DNA of 64,000 nucleotides from Ilyonectria destructans (GCA_020740775.1 JAHEWK010000010.1:1550001-1614000), one strand, 5' to 3'; shown: positions 1 to 11,107, counted from the first letter of the stretch. The notes: generated by a model from the letters alone, not told the origin. Made by a program: numbers and translations.

Positions 1-823
1 CAATCCTGCAGAACCTGTCATTGACCATCCCCGCTGGCAAGAAGGTCGCCGTGGTTGGCCCGAGTGGATGCGGCAAGTCGACCTTGCTGCGGTTGCTCTT
101 CCGGTCTTACGACGTTCAGGGCGGTCGTATTTTGATCGATGACCAGGATATTCGGGATGTCAACGTTGACTCGCTCCGGAGATCCATCGGCGTTGTCCCC
201 CAGGACACTCCCCTTTTCAACGACACTGTCGAGCACAACATCCGATATGGGTCCATCGACGCGTCTCACGAAGAGGTTGTGGCGGCCGCCCAGCGGGCTC
301 GTGTCCACGATATTATCCAACAGTTCCCCGACGGGTACCAGACCAAGGTTGGTGAACGTGGGTTGATGATTTCCGGTGGTGAGAAGCAGAGACTCGCCGT
401 GAGCCGACTATTACTCAAGGACCCGCCGCTGCTCTTCTTTGACGAGGCAACTAGCGCCTTGGATACCCATACTGAGCAGGCTCTGATGGTGAACATCAAC
501 GGCATTCTCCGGGAGAAGGGCCGCACTAGCGTCTTCGTAGCACATCGCCTACGGACGATTTTTGATTCAGACATCATTATTGTCCTTAGCGAGGGCAAGG
601 TTGCGGAGATGGGCAGCCATCGCGAGCTAATTGACAGCGCTGGGATCTACGCCCAATTATGGAGTGGTGAGTTATTAACTAACAAGCAATCCGTGGCCAT
701 CGCGCTAACTATATGACAGCTCAGGAAACCATGTTCCATAAGAATGGAAATTCCCAGAACGAGGGTGAAGAGGAGGAAGAGATTTCAGGGACACAGCGGG
801 AGACAACCCGCCCTCGACAGTAA
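1..823 (+). CDS. atm1: Atm1-type ABC exporter, 3' part (ATP-binding domain)
   Basis: The gene enters from the left edge, so only the C-terminal nucleotide-binding domain is present. The frame is open from base 3. A Walker A motif (GPSGCGKST), a Q-loop (VVPQDTPLFND), an ABC signature with a substitution (ISGGEKQR), Walker B (LLFFDEATSALD) and the H-loop (VAHRL) follow in order. The wording around the Q-loop and the LWS ending resembles mitochondrial Atm1, which exports a glutathione or sulfur species needed for cytosolic Fe-S cluster assembly. A GT-AG intron at 667-719 splits the last codons; exon 2 (720-823) adds an acidic Glu-rich tail and stops at 821-823. A vacuolar HMT1-like half-transporter is the main alternative. 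An iron-related siderophore carrier lies downstream on the same strand. Confidence 0.85.
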
Positions 824-1576
824 TAGCTGTTTGTCGTGTCATGGAGATCCACGCCACACCACCAAACAAACTTATTAGACAATCAATAGAGTTACGCAAT
901 TCTGCTCAACAAGGATCAACTTGTCAAAAGCGGACGTAAATCCAACATGCTGGGTAGATGTGGAGCGGTTCGACCGGTCCCTACGAAAATTGCTGCGATT
1001 TCGGCCGGCGGACGGAGCCGAATGGGAGAATGAGTCCGTGATGGCCTCCCGACGAGGGTTGTGGGTTGCATCGGCATGGTTTCCAGCGTGGTTTTCAAGA
1101 CCTCGAGTCCATCAAGAAGGCAACGTTGCCAGGGCCTCGTGAGCGAACTATACGAAGCATGCAGATTGGTAGGACGACTGTGGGTTTGGCAGGTTGACCG
1201 ATTGGTCGTTGCGTCGTATCCATCCACTTCATGGCATCCTTCCAGCCTTACGCGAACTAGTATGTGAGAGCTCGAGATGCCAGGGCTAGTAACGAAAAAT
1301 TAAGAGATGGGGACACCTTCTCCACTGGTGATCTGATTAGATTAGATCATCCTTGCGTTATTCGTCAACTACACCCGACCAGTTCATGTAGGCCATGACG
1401 ATCTCTTCCAACGGCGGCCGACCGCCGACTTAGCCGTGGGTTGTGTCTTGGCTGCTGATCCAGACAGTGCCTACATAATAGTTCGACTACAGCCGCAATT
1501 GGGTTCGACCAACAACCCGTTCTAATCAATTCTACATTTTTGTTTCCGCTCTGGTCACCATAGTGCCGGTTCAGCC
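824..1576. other. Intergenic region / siderophore-transporter promoter
   Basis: No convincing coding sequence is seen; the short reading frames here lack homology-like features. ATCTGATTA at 1331-1339 differs by one base from the ATCWGATAA core recognised by SreA-type iron GATA repressors. That fits iron control of the downstream transporter but is only one near-match. Confidence 0.4.
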
Positions 1577-3608
1577 ATGTCCGGTGAAGACAAGATCGTG
1601 CCCACGCCGGCCCAGCCCGAAAGGGTGAACTCGGGCAGCGAGCACCTGAAGCCGCTCTCGAATGTTGGCGATGTCCTCCAGTCCAGAGGCGTCACGCGCA
1701 TGGAAGCCGTGTACCGCGAGGCCAAGTCGGACCGCAGGACGCTCTGGCTCGTTGGCATCTCGGTGCTGGTCTGCGCGTGGGCGTACTCGCTCGACTCGTC
1801 GACGACATCCTACTACAGCGTCAGCGCCTCGTCCTTCTATAAGCAGCACAGCTCCGTGCTCTCGACGCTTTCTATTGCGACCAACATCATCAGCGCTGTC
1901 TCGAAGCCGTTCATCGCCAAGTTCTCCGACATTACGAGTCGTCCGTACACGTATATCCTGTGCATCTTCTTCTACACTTGCGGATACATCATCGCCGCTT
2001 GCTCGCGCACGATCTCGGCCTATATCGTCGGAGAAGTCTTTGTTTCCATTGGAAGCTCTGGCCTTGATCTCACCAACGATATTATCGTGGCTGATCTGAC
2101 CCCGTTGGAGTGGCGAGGGTTTACCAGTTCGATGCTGTCCACCCCCTTCATCATCAACACGTGGTTCGCTGGCAAGATTGTTGCCGCCATCGAGAAAAAG
2201 GAAGAAGGCTGGCGCTGGGGTTACGGAATGTTTGCCATCATCATGCCCGTTGCTTTGGGACCTGCTGTCGCCACTCTCATCTATCTTGATCGTCAAGCTA
2301 AGAAGCACGGCATCGTGAACATTGCTTCTAGCAATGCTGCTCGCCGGGCCGCCAGGGAGATGGCCGAGGAGCATGGTGAAGAGGGGCCCCACGGTGTCAT
2401 CGTTGCTCGTGCCGCTGACGAGTCCCAGTCGTGGACCGGAAAGCTCAAGCAGAACCTGGAGGAGATTGATGCGTTCGGCTTGTTGCTGCTTGGCTTCGGC
2501 TGGTCATTGCTTCTGTTGCCGTTCTCGCTCAAGACCTACGCTGAGAATGGATGGCGTAACCGATCTCTCATTGCCATGATGATCGTCGGTGGCTTGCTGC
2601 TCATCGCCTATGTTGTCTACGAGATGAAGTGGGCTCGTGTGCCGAGTGCCCCTCGTCGGCTTGTCTTTAACAGGACTTTCATCATGGCGATTATCATCGA
2701 CGGGTTCTATATGCGTATGTTGTGAACCATTATTTATCATGGGTGGCACTGACTTTTCACAGTTGCTGGAAACATTCGTGGGCTGTACTTTTCTTCGTAC
2801 ACTCTTATCGCCAAGGACTGGACTTACCAGAACTGGGTATGAAGATCAGCTCCTTGAACAACGCAATGAACTAACACGCGGGTAGGTGTACTACGGCAAC
2901 ACACTGACATTGGCTCTCTGCATCGCAGGCCCCTTGGTCGGCCTAGCCCAGCGATGGACTCACCGATACAGGGCCATCCAAATCGCAGGTCTCTGCGTCA
3001 AGATTGTCGGTATGGGCATCTTGCTTGATGGAAGACAGGCCACCAACAGCACCGGCGCCCTTGTCATGTCCATGATCCTGATCGGTTTCGGCGGTTCCAT
3101 GTCCGTCGTCGGCTCGCGTGTTGCCTCCCAGGCTTCGGTCCCCCACCAGGACGTCGCACTCGTCATCTCACTCCTCTCGCTGTGGTCCAAGATCGGCAGC
3201 GCCGTCGGTGGTGCCATTGTCGCCGTCATCTGGTCCAGCAACATGCCAAACCAGCTCCGTGAGCACCTCCCGGCGTCTGCCAACGAGACGACAGTCCAGA
3301 CGCTCTTCAGCAGCGTAAAGTCGACCCGGACGCTCTACGAATTCGATGATCCGATGCGCCAGGGCGCCATTGTCGCATACCGAAACACCCTGTATTACTG
3401 CCTCGCCCCGGCTCTAGGACTTGCGTTCATCCCGCTCATCGCTGCCTTCTTCCAGACCAACTTCTTCCTGGGTAAGCAGCAGAATGCGGTAACGAACGTA
3501 GGCAACGACGGCTTAGCGCTGGAGGAGAAGGACCGCAACCCAGAGCCGCTCCCACCGGCCAAGAACAAGAAGGAGGCGTTCCTGAGGTTCTGGGCTGGCG
3601 AGCGATAA
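1577..3608 (+). CDS. Siderophore-iron transporter, MFS (MirB/Sit1 type)
   Basis: Three exons (1577-2714, 2763-2836, 2886-3608) join in frame to 644 residues, the usual length for the 14-helix siderophore-iron transporter family that takes up ferric siderophores across the plasma membrane with protons. The N-terminus is hydrophilic. The first helix (WLVGISVLVCAWAYSLDSST) and the exon 1-2 junction (GNIRGLYFSSY followed by KDWTYQNW) match the family pattern closely. The small 74-bp exon would be missed by a simple ORF search; the frame holds across both introns of 48 and 49 bp. The C-terminus is Lys/Glu rich and cytosolic. It follows an Atm1-like exporter on the same strand, so the two may form an iron-related pair. 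The substrate cannot be told from sequence. Confidence 0.9.
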
Positions 3609-4446
3609 ATCTATCTCGAGATGCCAATGGGAGACTTCGGTTTAATGATGGGGCAGGTCCTAATGTCGAATGCCTGTTGTGTCAAGAGGTGTGTAGTGTT
3701 GACTACCATCTGCTAGCTAGGCGACCTGGGGAGTTGGGCCTGTATGAGGTCTCGGCTGCCTGAGGCCACAGCTGCCATACGCGACCGTGGGTTTCCTTCA
3801 ACAGGCTCTCAATGTCCGCGTCGATCTACAATAGATGGGCTGTAGTTGACGGAGAAGCAAAAGCATATACCAACATCCTCATTCATTATTCTTCGTTTCC
3901 AGTATTCTAGTGCTGACGCAGCTATGAAGTTGACATTTCTTCTCTTCAGATGCATTGATGAACGATTTTTGCATTCGACGATTGGTTAGGTCGAGCTATA
4001 TGGCCCTCCAATTAATTATCCAAGTTAAATTCTATTTTTGCTATTCACACAACTACATCATCCCAAGACTATCAAAATTATGCCATGATCTTTATATAAA
4101 TACTAGGTAAAGTATAAAGTCTTAGCTAAATGCCTTCATTGACAGGCAGAGTTATTGGTGCGGGTTGGTTTGGCTGTAGGGTAAGTCCCCGGCCACTCTG
4201 CTACTCTGCGAGATGTGTTGCGGAGAGTTGGTATAGGCATGCGTAAACGATATTTGCAATTGCCACTTGAATAGAAACCGAATACTAATGAAGCCATCTT
4301 CTGCGAATGCAATGTGGTGCCAATGAAACCAACAGCCTTGCCATACCATGCATGTCAGGATACCCCACTCGCATACCCGTCTCTCCGCCAGTTCTATCCA
4401 CCAAACCCTTCAACACCAACTCGAGTTCATCAACGCCAATGAAACA
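3609..4446. other. Intergenic, AT-rich in its centre
   Basis: No gene is seen. About 3950-4140 is clearly AT-rich with TATA-like stretches near 4093. An upstream in-frame ATG at 4348 could extend the next gene by 33 residues, but that extension has no family-like sequence. Confidence 0.4.
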
Positions 4447-5742
4447 ATGAAAATCCTTCTTCACTCTCACTTCCCAGCCGGCCATGCATATCCCATGCAG
4501 GCCGTCGCACAGGAGCTGGTCCGGCGGGGCCACGACGTCGTATGGCTGACAAGTGCCCGCAACGAAGCGCTCGTCCGCATCACGGGAGCGGCCTTTGTCC
4601 CGACCGAGGCCATTGACGTCGTGGATGCTCCGCTGATGGTCGAGAACGAAACTGGCCTGCTTGATGGAATCTACAGCCGCTTGGTGTCTCGCGTCATTGC
4701 TCAGGTGAGCGACTATCGCCGAGTGCTGCTCGACTTTGCCGCGGAAGTGCTGCTCGTCGACGTCCTGCCGCACGGCGCGAGGGCGCTGTACGAACTTGGC
4801 GAGATCCCGGTATATGCGACACTGGGAGTCATTCCAATGTACATGTCGTGCTGGGGCGCTCCGCAGGCAGTGTCGGGAAAGGCTCCTCCATCGTCTACGC
4901 TTGGGCTGCTCTGGAATCACCTCCACCACCTCTTCAGCCAGTGGATACTCTTGCCACTGCATCTGCGGCCGGTGATCAACAAACAAAGGAGAGCGTTGGG
5001 CCTGGGCAATCTCCCTTACGGCGAGCCCGCGGAGTCTTTCAAATACAGCCCCTTCTTGCACATACAAGCCTCGTCGCCGTCCCTGGAGTTTGGCCAACGC
5101 CCGAAGCAACCCCAGCAGAGAATACACACCCACCACGTCGGACCCCTTGTCACATCTGTTGTAACCACACCGAAACAGCTTCCGCCATGGTGGGATGACG
5201 CCGTGAACCACCCACGGGTTGTGGGCATCACTCAGGGAACCCTGGCGATGGATCCAACGTCGTTGATCGTACCAGCTATCCAAGCTCTGTCCGGCAACTC
5301 GGACCTGCTACTCGTGGTCGCTTCACCGCACGAAGATGAAATCCGATTCCGAATTGGAGACTTTCCAAATGTGCGTTTTGCTAGATGGATACCCTACCAC
5401 TTGTTCCTGCCGCAGCTCTCTCTCCTCATCACAAACGGTGGATATGGAAGCATCACGCAGGCCCTGTCTCACAAAGTCCCGCTGATCTGCGCCGGCCAGA
5501 CCGAGGACAAGAAAGACACGGCTGCCAGAGTCAACTGGGCAGGTGCGGGAATAGATTTGAAGACAGACAGTCCTTCAACCGAGCAAATCCGGAATGCTGC
5601 AGAGCAGATCTTGGCCGATCGAAGCTACACGGAAAACGCTGCTCGTCTCGGGGATGAGCTAAACGAGCTTGGGGGGCAGCGTAGGGCTAGTGAGCTCCTG
5701 GAGGAACTTGTCCAATCTCCTAGCTCTCGGATTATCCTCTAG
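4447..5742 (+). CDS. UDP-glycosyltransferase, MGT-like (GT1)
   Basis: This single-exon gene of 431 residues encodes a GT-B fold glycosyltransferase, expected to move a sugar from a UDP donor to a small lipophilic acceptor. The N-terminal lobe starts MKILLHSHFPAGHAYPM, the typical first strand and loop with the likely catalytic His. The donor-binding lobe near residues 328-365 shows NGGYGSITQAL, then PLICAGQTEDKK and AARV, the fungal and macrolide-glycosyltransferase version of the UGT signature. I chose the ATG at 4447 because it begins exactly at the first strand; the in-frame ATG at 4348 is possible. No signal peptide is seen. No acceptor-synthesising gene lies beside it, so it looks like a stand-alone detoxification or secondary-metabolite enzyme. 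Confidence 0.85.
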   Translation: MKILLHSHFPAGHAYPMQAVAQELVRRGHDVVWLTSARNEALVRITGAAFVPTEAIDVVDAPLMVENETGLLDGIYSRLVSRVIAQVSDYRRVLLDFAAEVLLVDVLPHGARALYELGEIPVYATLGVIPMYMSCWGAPQAVSGKAPPSSTLGLLWNHLHHLFSQWILLPLHLRPVINKQRRALGLGNLPYGEPAESFKYSPFLHIQASSPSLEFGQRPKQPQQRIHTHHVGPLVTSVVTTPKQLPPWWDDAVNHPRVVGITQGTLAMDPTSLIVPAIQALSGNSDLLLVVASPHEDEIRFRIGDFPNVRFARWIPYHLFLPQLSLLITNGGYGSITQALSHKVPLICAGQTEDKKDTAARVNWAGAGIDLKTDSPSTEQIRNAAEQILADRSYTENAARLGDELNELGGQRRASELLEELVQSPSSRIIL

Positions 5743-7198
5743 CAACAGAAGTTCACCCAGACCAAGCCGATGCCCGGGCAAATTTGCAGGATGCTCCAGG
5801 ATGCAGATCAGGGTTCGGCCGCCGAAGACCCACTGAGCATTCGGCGGGGAATAGGCGGCCAGCTCCCTTGGAACAAGGACGAAGTAGAAATTAGAGTTAG
5901 AATTTGGGTTGATGCTAGAGTATGCGTATAGATGTACGGCTTCGAGTTTAATATGGGCGAATTGAAGATGTGCCTATGTTGGGAATAGGAGAGGCCACAG
6001 CAGCCAGCCCGATACGAGAGCCAAACACAGGCAGTAAACTGATAGAGATGTTCCCTCAAGTCAACTTTATGCCAAGTGTTGATAACGTATGGGGCGACCC
6101 GCTGCCATTCTCATCCAGAGCGACAAAGGCTTTCATGGTTTCCGTCCAAGTTCCTGGTTGTGTACTTTTGGCCATCGGACCCTTGAGAGAGCGCTCTCGT
6201 TTTCGTGTGAATCGTTCGGGAGGGGGATCGCTTGGTATTCTCGTCGAAAGAGGTATCTTACGGGGGTTGGTAACTGTGCCGAGTTTCGCGTTAGGACTCT
6301 GAACTATATGAGTACGACAGTGGGGTGAGGAGGGTTCTGAGCAAACCTTGTTTGGCTTGAGTAGAGGAAAGGCTTGAAGCTCTCTTGGACCAGGGGGATC
6401 CGGCGGACCATTGCGACGTCGATGGCTCCCTAGTAGCAATTATCGGCTCGTTGGGGTCTGGGTATCCGAGTGAGAAATACCACAGACCTCCACCGCTTGG
6501 GTCAAAGCGGGTGTTTCTGGAAGAGTGGGTGCTCGAGTCTTGAACCTTGACCTCTGAACTGGTCCGCAGAAGCTCCGGAGGATGAACCACAATCAAGAGC
6601 CATCTCCTTCCTAGCGAAAACTATTCCAAGGGTTGGAATCAACCTCACCGTCTTTATTATTCTCCGCCTTTCCTCCTCAGCAAGCTGTGGACTCGGTCGG
6701 GTGGGTGCGTTAGGTGAGTGTCGGAATGGGAACGTCGGGGATTTTCGGACAGGTGTGCCTCAGCATCTAGGGGAGTTGGTATGAACCGAAGAGCTTCGAG
6801 GTTCGGTATCACGATGGATTCTTCCCATTTCAAACTTGGGGTCGTGTGAAATGATGCCTAGGATAGCCTCGGTCAGCTAGAGCTTGATCACGACAGATTC
6901 TCTCCTTTCGAAACGCCTCTGGCTCACCCCCTTTCCACATTGGTTCGTTTCTCTTCTTCGTATGCCTTGTGTAGTGTGTGAGTCGACAATGCAGTCGATT
7001 TAGGTGTGTTGGAAGTGTCTGTTGAGACAGTTCTTCGAAATGGGGGTGTCGATGATTTTCGGTCAACCGCGCCTGAGGTCTGGTGAGTAACATGGCCTTT
7101 GGAATTCTGGGGAATCGAATACGTACATAAACGATTTGAAGCATCTTGAATAGATGTACTCCTCCGAGCCTGCCTTTTTAGCATCGTGGATGTCGGAA

Positions 7199-7215
7199 GG
7201 GGGGGGGGGGGGGGG
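7199..7215. repeat. Poly-G homopolymer, 17 bases
   Basis: Seventeen consecutive G on the plus strand, in non-coding sequence. Such runs are prone to slippage and sequencing error, so the exact length is uncertain. Confidence 0.9.
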
Positions 7216-8193
7216 ACCATCGCCATTGAGCTCGCCCAGAATGGATTCAACCTTTTCGATCTGCATTCTCTGCGTCAGCTCATCTCTGGGCCACCTCCAT
7301 GCGACTTGGACTTGGGATTCTATATGATGCGCTGTCGGCTTTCGGATCCATCGTGGTGGCTCGTCGTAGCAACCTCGATCGGGGAGGGCGAGGGCGAGTG
7401 CAAACGCGATGTCGTCGTGACGCTTGGCGGGGCCTGTACGGAGTACACGTTAGAAAACCAGGCTACATAATGTGGCAGTCCTCCTGAACACAAAGAAATA
7501 CTCCCGTAGACGGGCTTTTGTTCCAACTGTGGGTGTGAAGTTATTTAGGGAGGGGCACTGACCCAAGAGAACAAAGACCAGCCAGGATCCCAACCAGTTT
7601 GGTCAGAGTCAGACTTGCTGATTCCTGGCTTCTGTTTGTTCCGAAGAATATTGTTGAATGCCTGGTGTAGTTCTGGCATCAGGGTAAACAAAAAGAGAAG
7701 GGTGCTTCATCGTGAGGAGGGAGAAGATGGGAGATTCTGGAGGAAGCGGGAAAGGTGAGAGGGGCAAAAGACAGGCGTGAGAATCTGGTTCAAAGCGCGA
7801 CGCCCTCACCGTGTATTGCAAAACCAAAAGAAGGGGTGGACGGACGTATATTAAAGAGTACAAGGTCTTCAGGGAGAATCAATCTTTGATACAGATATGG
7901 AATCGAGGTGACCCTTAAGCCTGCCAGCTTGGTCCTAGGTGCCGATGGGCCACGAAACACTGTCCCTGCAAAACTTGGGGGCAAAACATCACCAGAAACT
8001 TGGCCGCAGCCAGGAACACGAAGTTTCCACAACACGACAAAGAGAACCAAAGGAACACAGACGGATGAACCACGAGCAGGATCGTATTAAGCATCACTAG
8101 AAGAATGTAATCACTGGAACGACGAGAGTGGCATCCATCTCTGTCCTTTTCACACGCGTCGGACCCTCGCAACATCAAAACATCAACATCACA

Positions 8194-8257
8194 AGAGCAT
8201 TTCACAACAGGAACATTTCACAGCAGGAGCATTTCACAGCAAAAGCATGTCACAATA
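8194..8257. repeat. 16-bp tandem repeat, four copies
   Basis: Four adjacent 16-base units with the core GCATTTCACA (units start at 8194, 8210, 8226 and 8242). The first three are nearly identical and the fourth has drifted. Non-coding. Confidence 0.8.
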
Positions 8258-8586
8258 ACAGTCACCACCACCAAAACAGCTTCTTCTTCAAGCCGGAGCA
8301 CAAGGCCCCGAACCCAATGAAAAAGAGTAAGACCACGATGGACTTAAGAAACCAAAAATTAGATACCGCCATACAGAGGACGGCAGGGGATAGCTAGATG
8401 TTAGCGACAGCAACGCGCAGCAAGAAAGCAAGAAAGCAAGGTGTCGAGAGCAAGGGGTGAAAGCAAGGTGATGATAGCAAGGCGACACTTGAAGCCGGTG
8501 ATGAAAGCAACGCAGCAACGCACGCAAAAGCAAGAAGCAAGCCATCCTCTGTAGGTCCCTCAGCCGAGAGCAAAGGCTGAGTTCGC

Positions 8587-8616
8587 AGAGCCTGGCATTC
8601 TTGAGCGCCAGGCTCT
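8587..8616. repeat. Perfect 10-bp inverted repeat (hairpin)
   Basis: AGAGCCTGGC at 8587-8596 and its exact reverse complement at 8607-8616 enclose a 10-base loop. A second small stem (TCAGCC at 8560-8565 with GGCTGA at 8575-8580) lies just before it. On the minus strand the loop contains CTCAAGA, which resembles a tRNA-Leu(CAA) anticodon loop, but the remaining tRNA arms are not recognisable. Confidence 0.7.
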
Positions 8617-9762
8617 ACCGGCTGAACCCGATGATGAAGAAGAAGAGAAAAGGAAGTGGTGGGCGAAAGAGGGGCGAGATTTAAATACTTGGATCTGGGG
8701 CCCTGATTGGCATCGGGATCACTCCCCCGACAGGACCCCTGCCCGGCCGCCGTTTGCTCTGCGGGTCGATCACCCGCGCCATCGATCGTGCATGCAGCCT
8801 GACAGGAGTGGAGACGGAGTGATCTACAGGGCTAGATGCGAGCCCCAGTTGCCTGCGTGACTGGGCTTGGGTGTTGTGATTGGTATCGTGCGGCGTTGTG
8901 TGGGCGCCTGGAGCTGGTTCCATTTCCAGGCACCATCATTCCCGCGCACCACAGCAACATGAGGGAAATCTAAATAGCTTCACGGGATCTCTGAAAAAGT
9001 CTCTCTCTCCGAGGGTACTTTTTATTTTGATATTTGATGTTGTGGTGGCGTCCCTGGCGAGTGTCCTGCGCAGGTCCTCCCGCCCCCTGCGCGTCCCGAT
9101 TTACACTGGGCTCCAGGTGCTTCCATGGTGCGAGCACAAGTAAATGCACAAGTAAATCACCAAAGCACTTGAATTTCTTAAATTTCTCTTGAGTAACAAT
9201 GAGATGCTGTTCATGAGGCGCCTGCATTCTATTTACGTCTATTCCAGGGGGCTCAGCTCAGCGAGCACACTCTGCACTGTCTCGAGAACATCCCGAGCCA
9301 TTGGAGCACCCGAGCATATTCCACAACGGGTAAGACTCAACTACTGATTGCTCAAACAAAAGGAGCAGCACTGTGATTCATTGCCACTCCTCTGAGCGCG
9401 TCGTCAGCTGAGTGCCTTAGGGCTAGACCCCGGGCATACTCATCCCACAGCAGGGCACATCTCGACGAGCAGGTGCAGCACAGGATTATTGTTTGCTCTC
9501 CGACGTAGAGGTATTCAAACTGTCACTCCGAGGTACATTTAGTATGTAGAAAAACCAGTGCAGGTACCTCATCTTGGTGAGTGTCCCGTGGTGTTGTTGC
9601 GCAGCCCCACCGCCGCGCTGCACCCCAGACGACCACGCCCACGCACACAATACGGCCACGCCCAAAATCAGGCTGCCAGCTGCAAGGCGAGTCGCAAAAT
9701 GCACGCCGAAAAGGGAATTCTTTTCTAGTCACTCCGAGGGCCCCACACTGCCCCCCAATCCC

Positions 9763-9839
9763 TATATAATCTCGTCTTCCTCCCTTCCTTTCCTCCTTTT
9801 CCCTTTCCTTCTTCACCAATATTTATTATCTTTTCCTTC
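9763..9839 (+). promoter_or_regulatory. TATA box and CT-rich promoter tract
   Basis: TATATAAT at 9763-9770 is followed by about 65 bases of almost pure pyrimidine up to an ATG at 9840. This is a common fungal core-promoter layout. It probably drives the small spliced gene that starts at 10065, with 9840-10064 acting as leader or 5' intron. Confidence 0.5.
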
Positions 9840-9886
9840 ATGGCTCCCCTGCCCAGTCTGCCTTCTTGGTATGTCTCGGTTCTTGG

Positions 9887-10006
9887 GTTGAGGTCCAGGT
9901 CACCAACCCGAAGATCAATTCCGGGTTGAGGCCCAGGTCAGCGACCCGATGATCAATTCCGGGTCGCGGCCAGGTCACCGACCCGAAGATCAATCCCGGG
10001 TCGGGG
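9887..10006. repeat. 38-bp tandem repeat, three copies plus partial
   Basis: Units begin at 9887, 9925 and 9963 (38, 38 and 37 bases) with the shared core GATCAATTCCGGGT and conserved CAGGTCA. A partial fourth unit ends near 10006. The repeat lies between the TATA/CT tract and the first supported coding exon. Confidence 0.85.
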
Positions 10007-10064
10007 CTGGCCCAACATGGGACCAGGTTTGTCTCTCTCATCCACCAACCTCTCTTCACTCATC

Positions 10065-10644
10065 ATGGCTCACACTTCTTCCCAGCAAGAAGACACTCCC
10101 CGCGCTGGGTTTGTCCCTTGGGTCGTTGATGGCCGGCGTCTTTTGGCGTCGCCATCCTCGGCCCATTGGATCTGCCGTCATCACGGCCGAGTCGAGATGG
10201 CCAAGGGTAACTGTGAGTACTCCATCCGAATTCATCCCATTCTGCATGCTTACCCAGATCAGTGGCCATCCTCGGCCCATTGGATCGGTCGCGATTGCAG
10301 AGTGGAAATGGTCAAGGGGAACCGTGAGTAGTCTATCCGCACTCCCTCTATTCTGCATACTTACCTAGATCAGTTACCTTTCTTGTCTGGAAGCGCTCTG
10401 GAGAACGCACCCTCTTGAACGAGGCCCATTCTCTCCTGCACCACTACGGTGCGATTTCAAGGGTCGAGAATCTCGAAAAGGAGGTTCAAGACCGCTACCA
10501 ACTTCCACTATCTGTGATTGTGGAATTTGAGATGTTTGATGCGCGGAGAGATGTTCTGTCGGTGAGTCCTACCCTCTTCCTCTTGCTCAATTTGCCTCGA
10601 TTCTGATGGGTGTCCAGTCCAAGAGAATCCGGAGAGATTCTTGA
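10065..10644 (+). pseudogene. Small spliced gene, probably truncated
   Basis: Exons 10065-10212, 10374-10561 and 10618-10644 join in frame to about 120 residues. The middle exon reads TFLVWKRSGERTLL, later LPLSVIVEFEMFDARRD, which alternates strand and helix like an RNA-recognition-type fold; I do not recognise the family with certainty. The end of exon 1 plus its intron is duplicated in tandem (114-bp period), so the accepted splice skips a decoy copy. The third exon hits a stop at once, inside the start of a 17-mer repeat, which suggests the original 3' part was lost. It may be expressed or dead; transcript data would decide. Confidence 0.35.
10151..10376 (+). repeat. 114-bp tandem duplication of exon end plus intron
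   Basis: Copy 1 (10151-10264) and copy 2 (10265 to about 10376) both carry the coding stretch beginning GCCATCCTCGGCCCATTGGA, a GTGAGT donor and an intron ending AGATCAG. The copies have diverged by substitutions and small indels, so the event is not very recent. Confidence 0.85.
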
Positions 10645-10721
10645 CCATTCAGAGAGGGAGAGATTCTTGACCATTCAAAGAGAGAGATTCTTGACCATTC
10701 AAAGAGATTCTTGACCATTCA
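10635..10721 (+). repeat. 17-mer repeated four times
   Basis: AGATTCTTGACCATTCA occurs exactly at 10635, 10661, 10685 and 10705, with spacing shrinking from 26 to 24 to 20 bases. The first copy overlaps the stop codon of the preceding small gene. 10722-11107 holds no supportable gene. Confidence 0.9.
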
Positions 10722-11107
10722 GACATTCCCCAGCTTACCAACTCGACACTGTCGCGCACTCTTCTGGGAGCCGCAACTTGGTAACATGGTCACGTCTACT
10801 CTCACTTGGCTTTGGCAGCTTCTGGCCGACATGAATTTCGTGGGTCGCAGGAAAGGGTGGTGGAACGATCGAGATGGAGATCGATGGCATGGGCGGACTT
10901 GTTCTTTCGTATCACACAATGTAAAACCTCACACCCCCTCTTGATCACTCAAATGTTGTACTCGATAAAGTCTCTCGTGAACAATGCTCGCCATGAAACG
11001 TGGCCGCTCCCAAACCCACCAAGACGCGCTCACAAAATGATGTCTCGCGTTGTTGATCAATACATCTCCCCCTCTCTAGATCCCGTCCTCTAGAACCCAT
11101 TGCTCCA

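Larger units (their letters stand above)
5743..9762. other. Gene-poor 4-kb stretch
   Basis: No reading frame here looks like a real gene on either strand, and no intact transposon was recognised. It holds a 17-base poly-G run at 7199-7215, a faint diverged repeat pair near 6725-6780 and 7035-7080, a four-fold 16-bp repeat at 8194-8257, AGCAA-rich simple sequence at about 8405-8545, and a perfect 10-bp hairpin at 8587-8616. Confidence 0.5.

Noticed and set aside
6725..7080. Diverged repeat pair sharing GATTTTCGG and flanks
   Set aside because: Identity is limited to short blocks and could be chance; not listed as a feature.
8194..8257. Possible CRISPR-like array
   Set aside because: Units are contiguous without spacers and this is a fungal nuclear sequence; it is a simple tandem repeat.
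8560..8640. Possible tRNA-Leu gene on the minus strand
   Set aside because: The loop resembles a CAA anticodon loop, but acceptor, D and T arms do not form a consistent cloverleaf.
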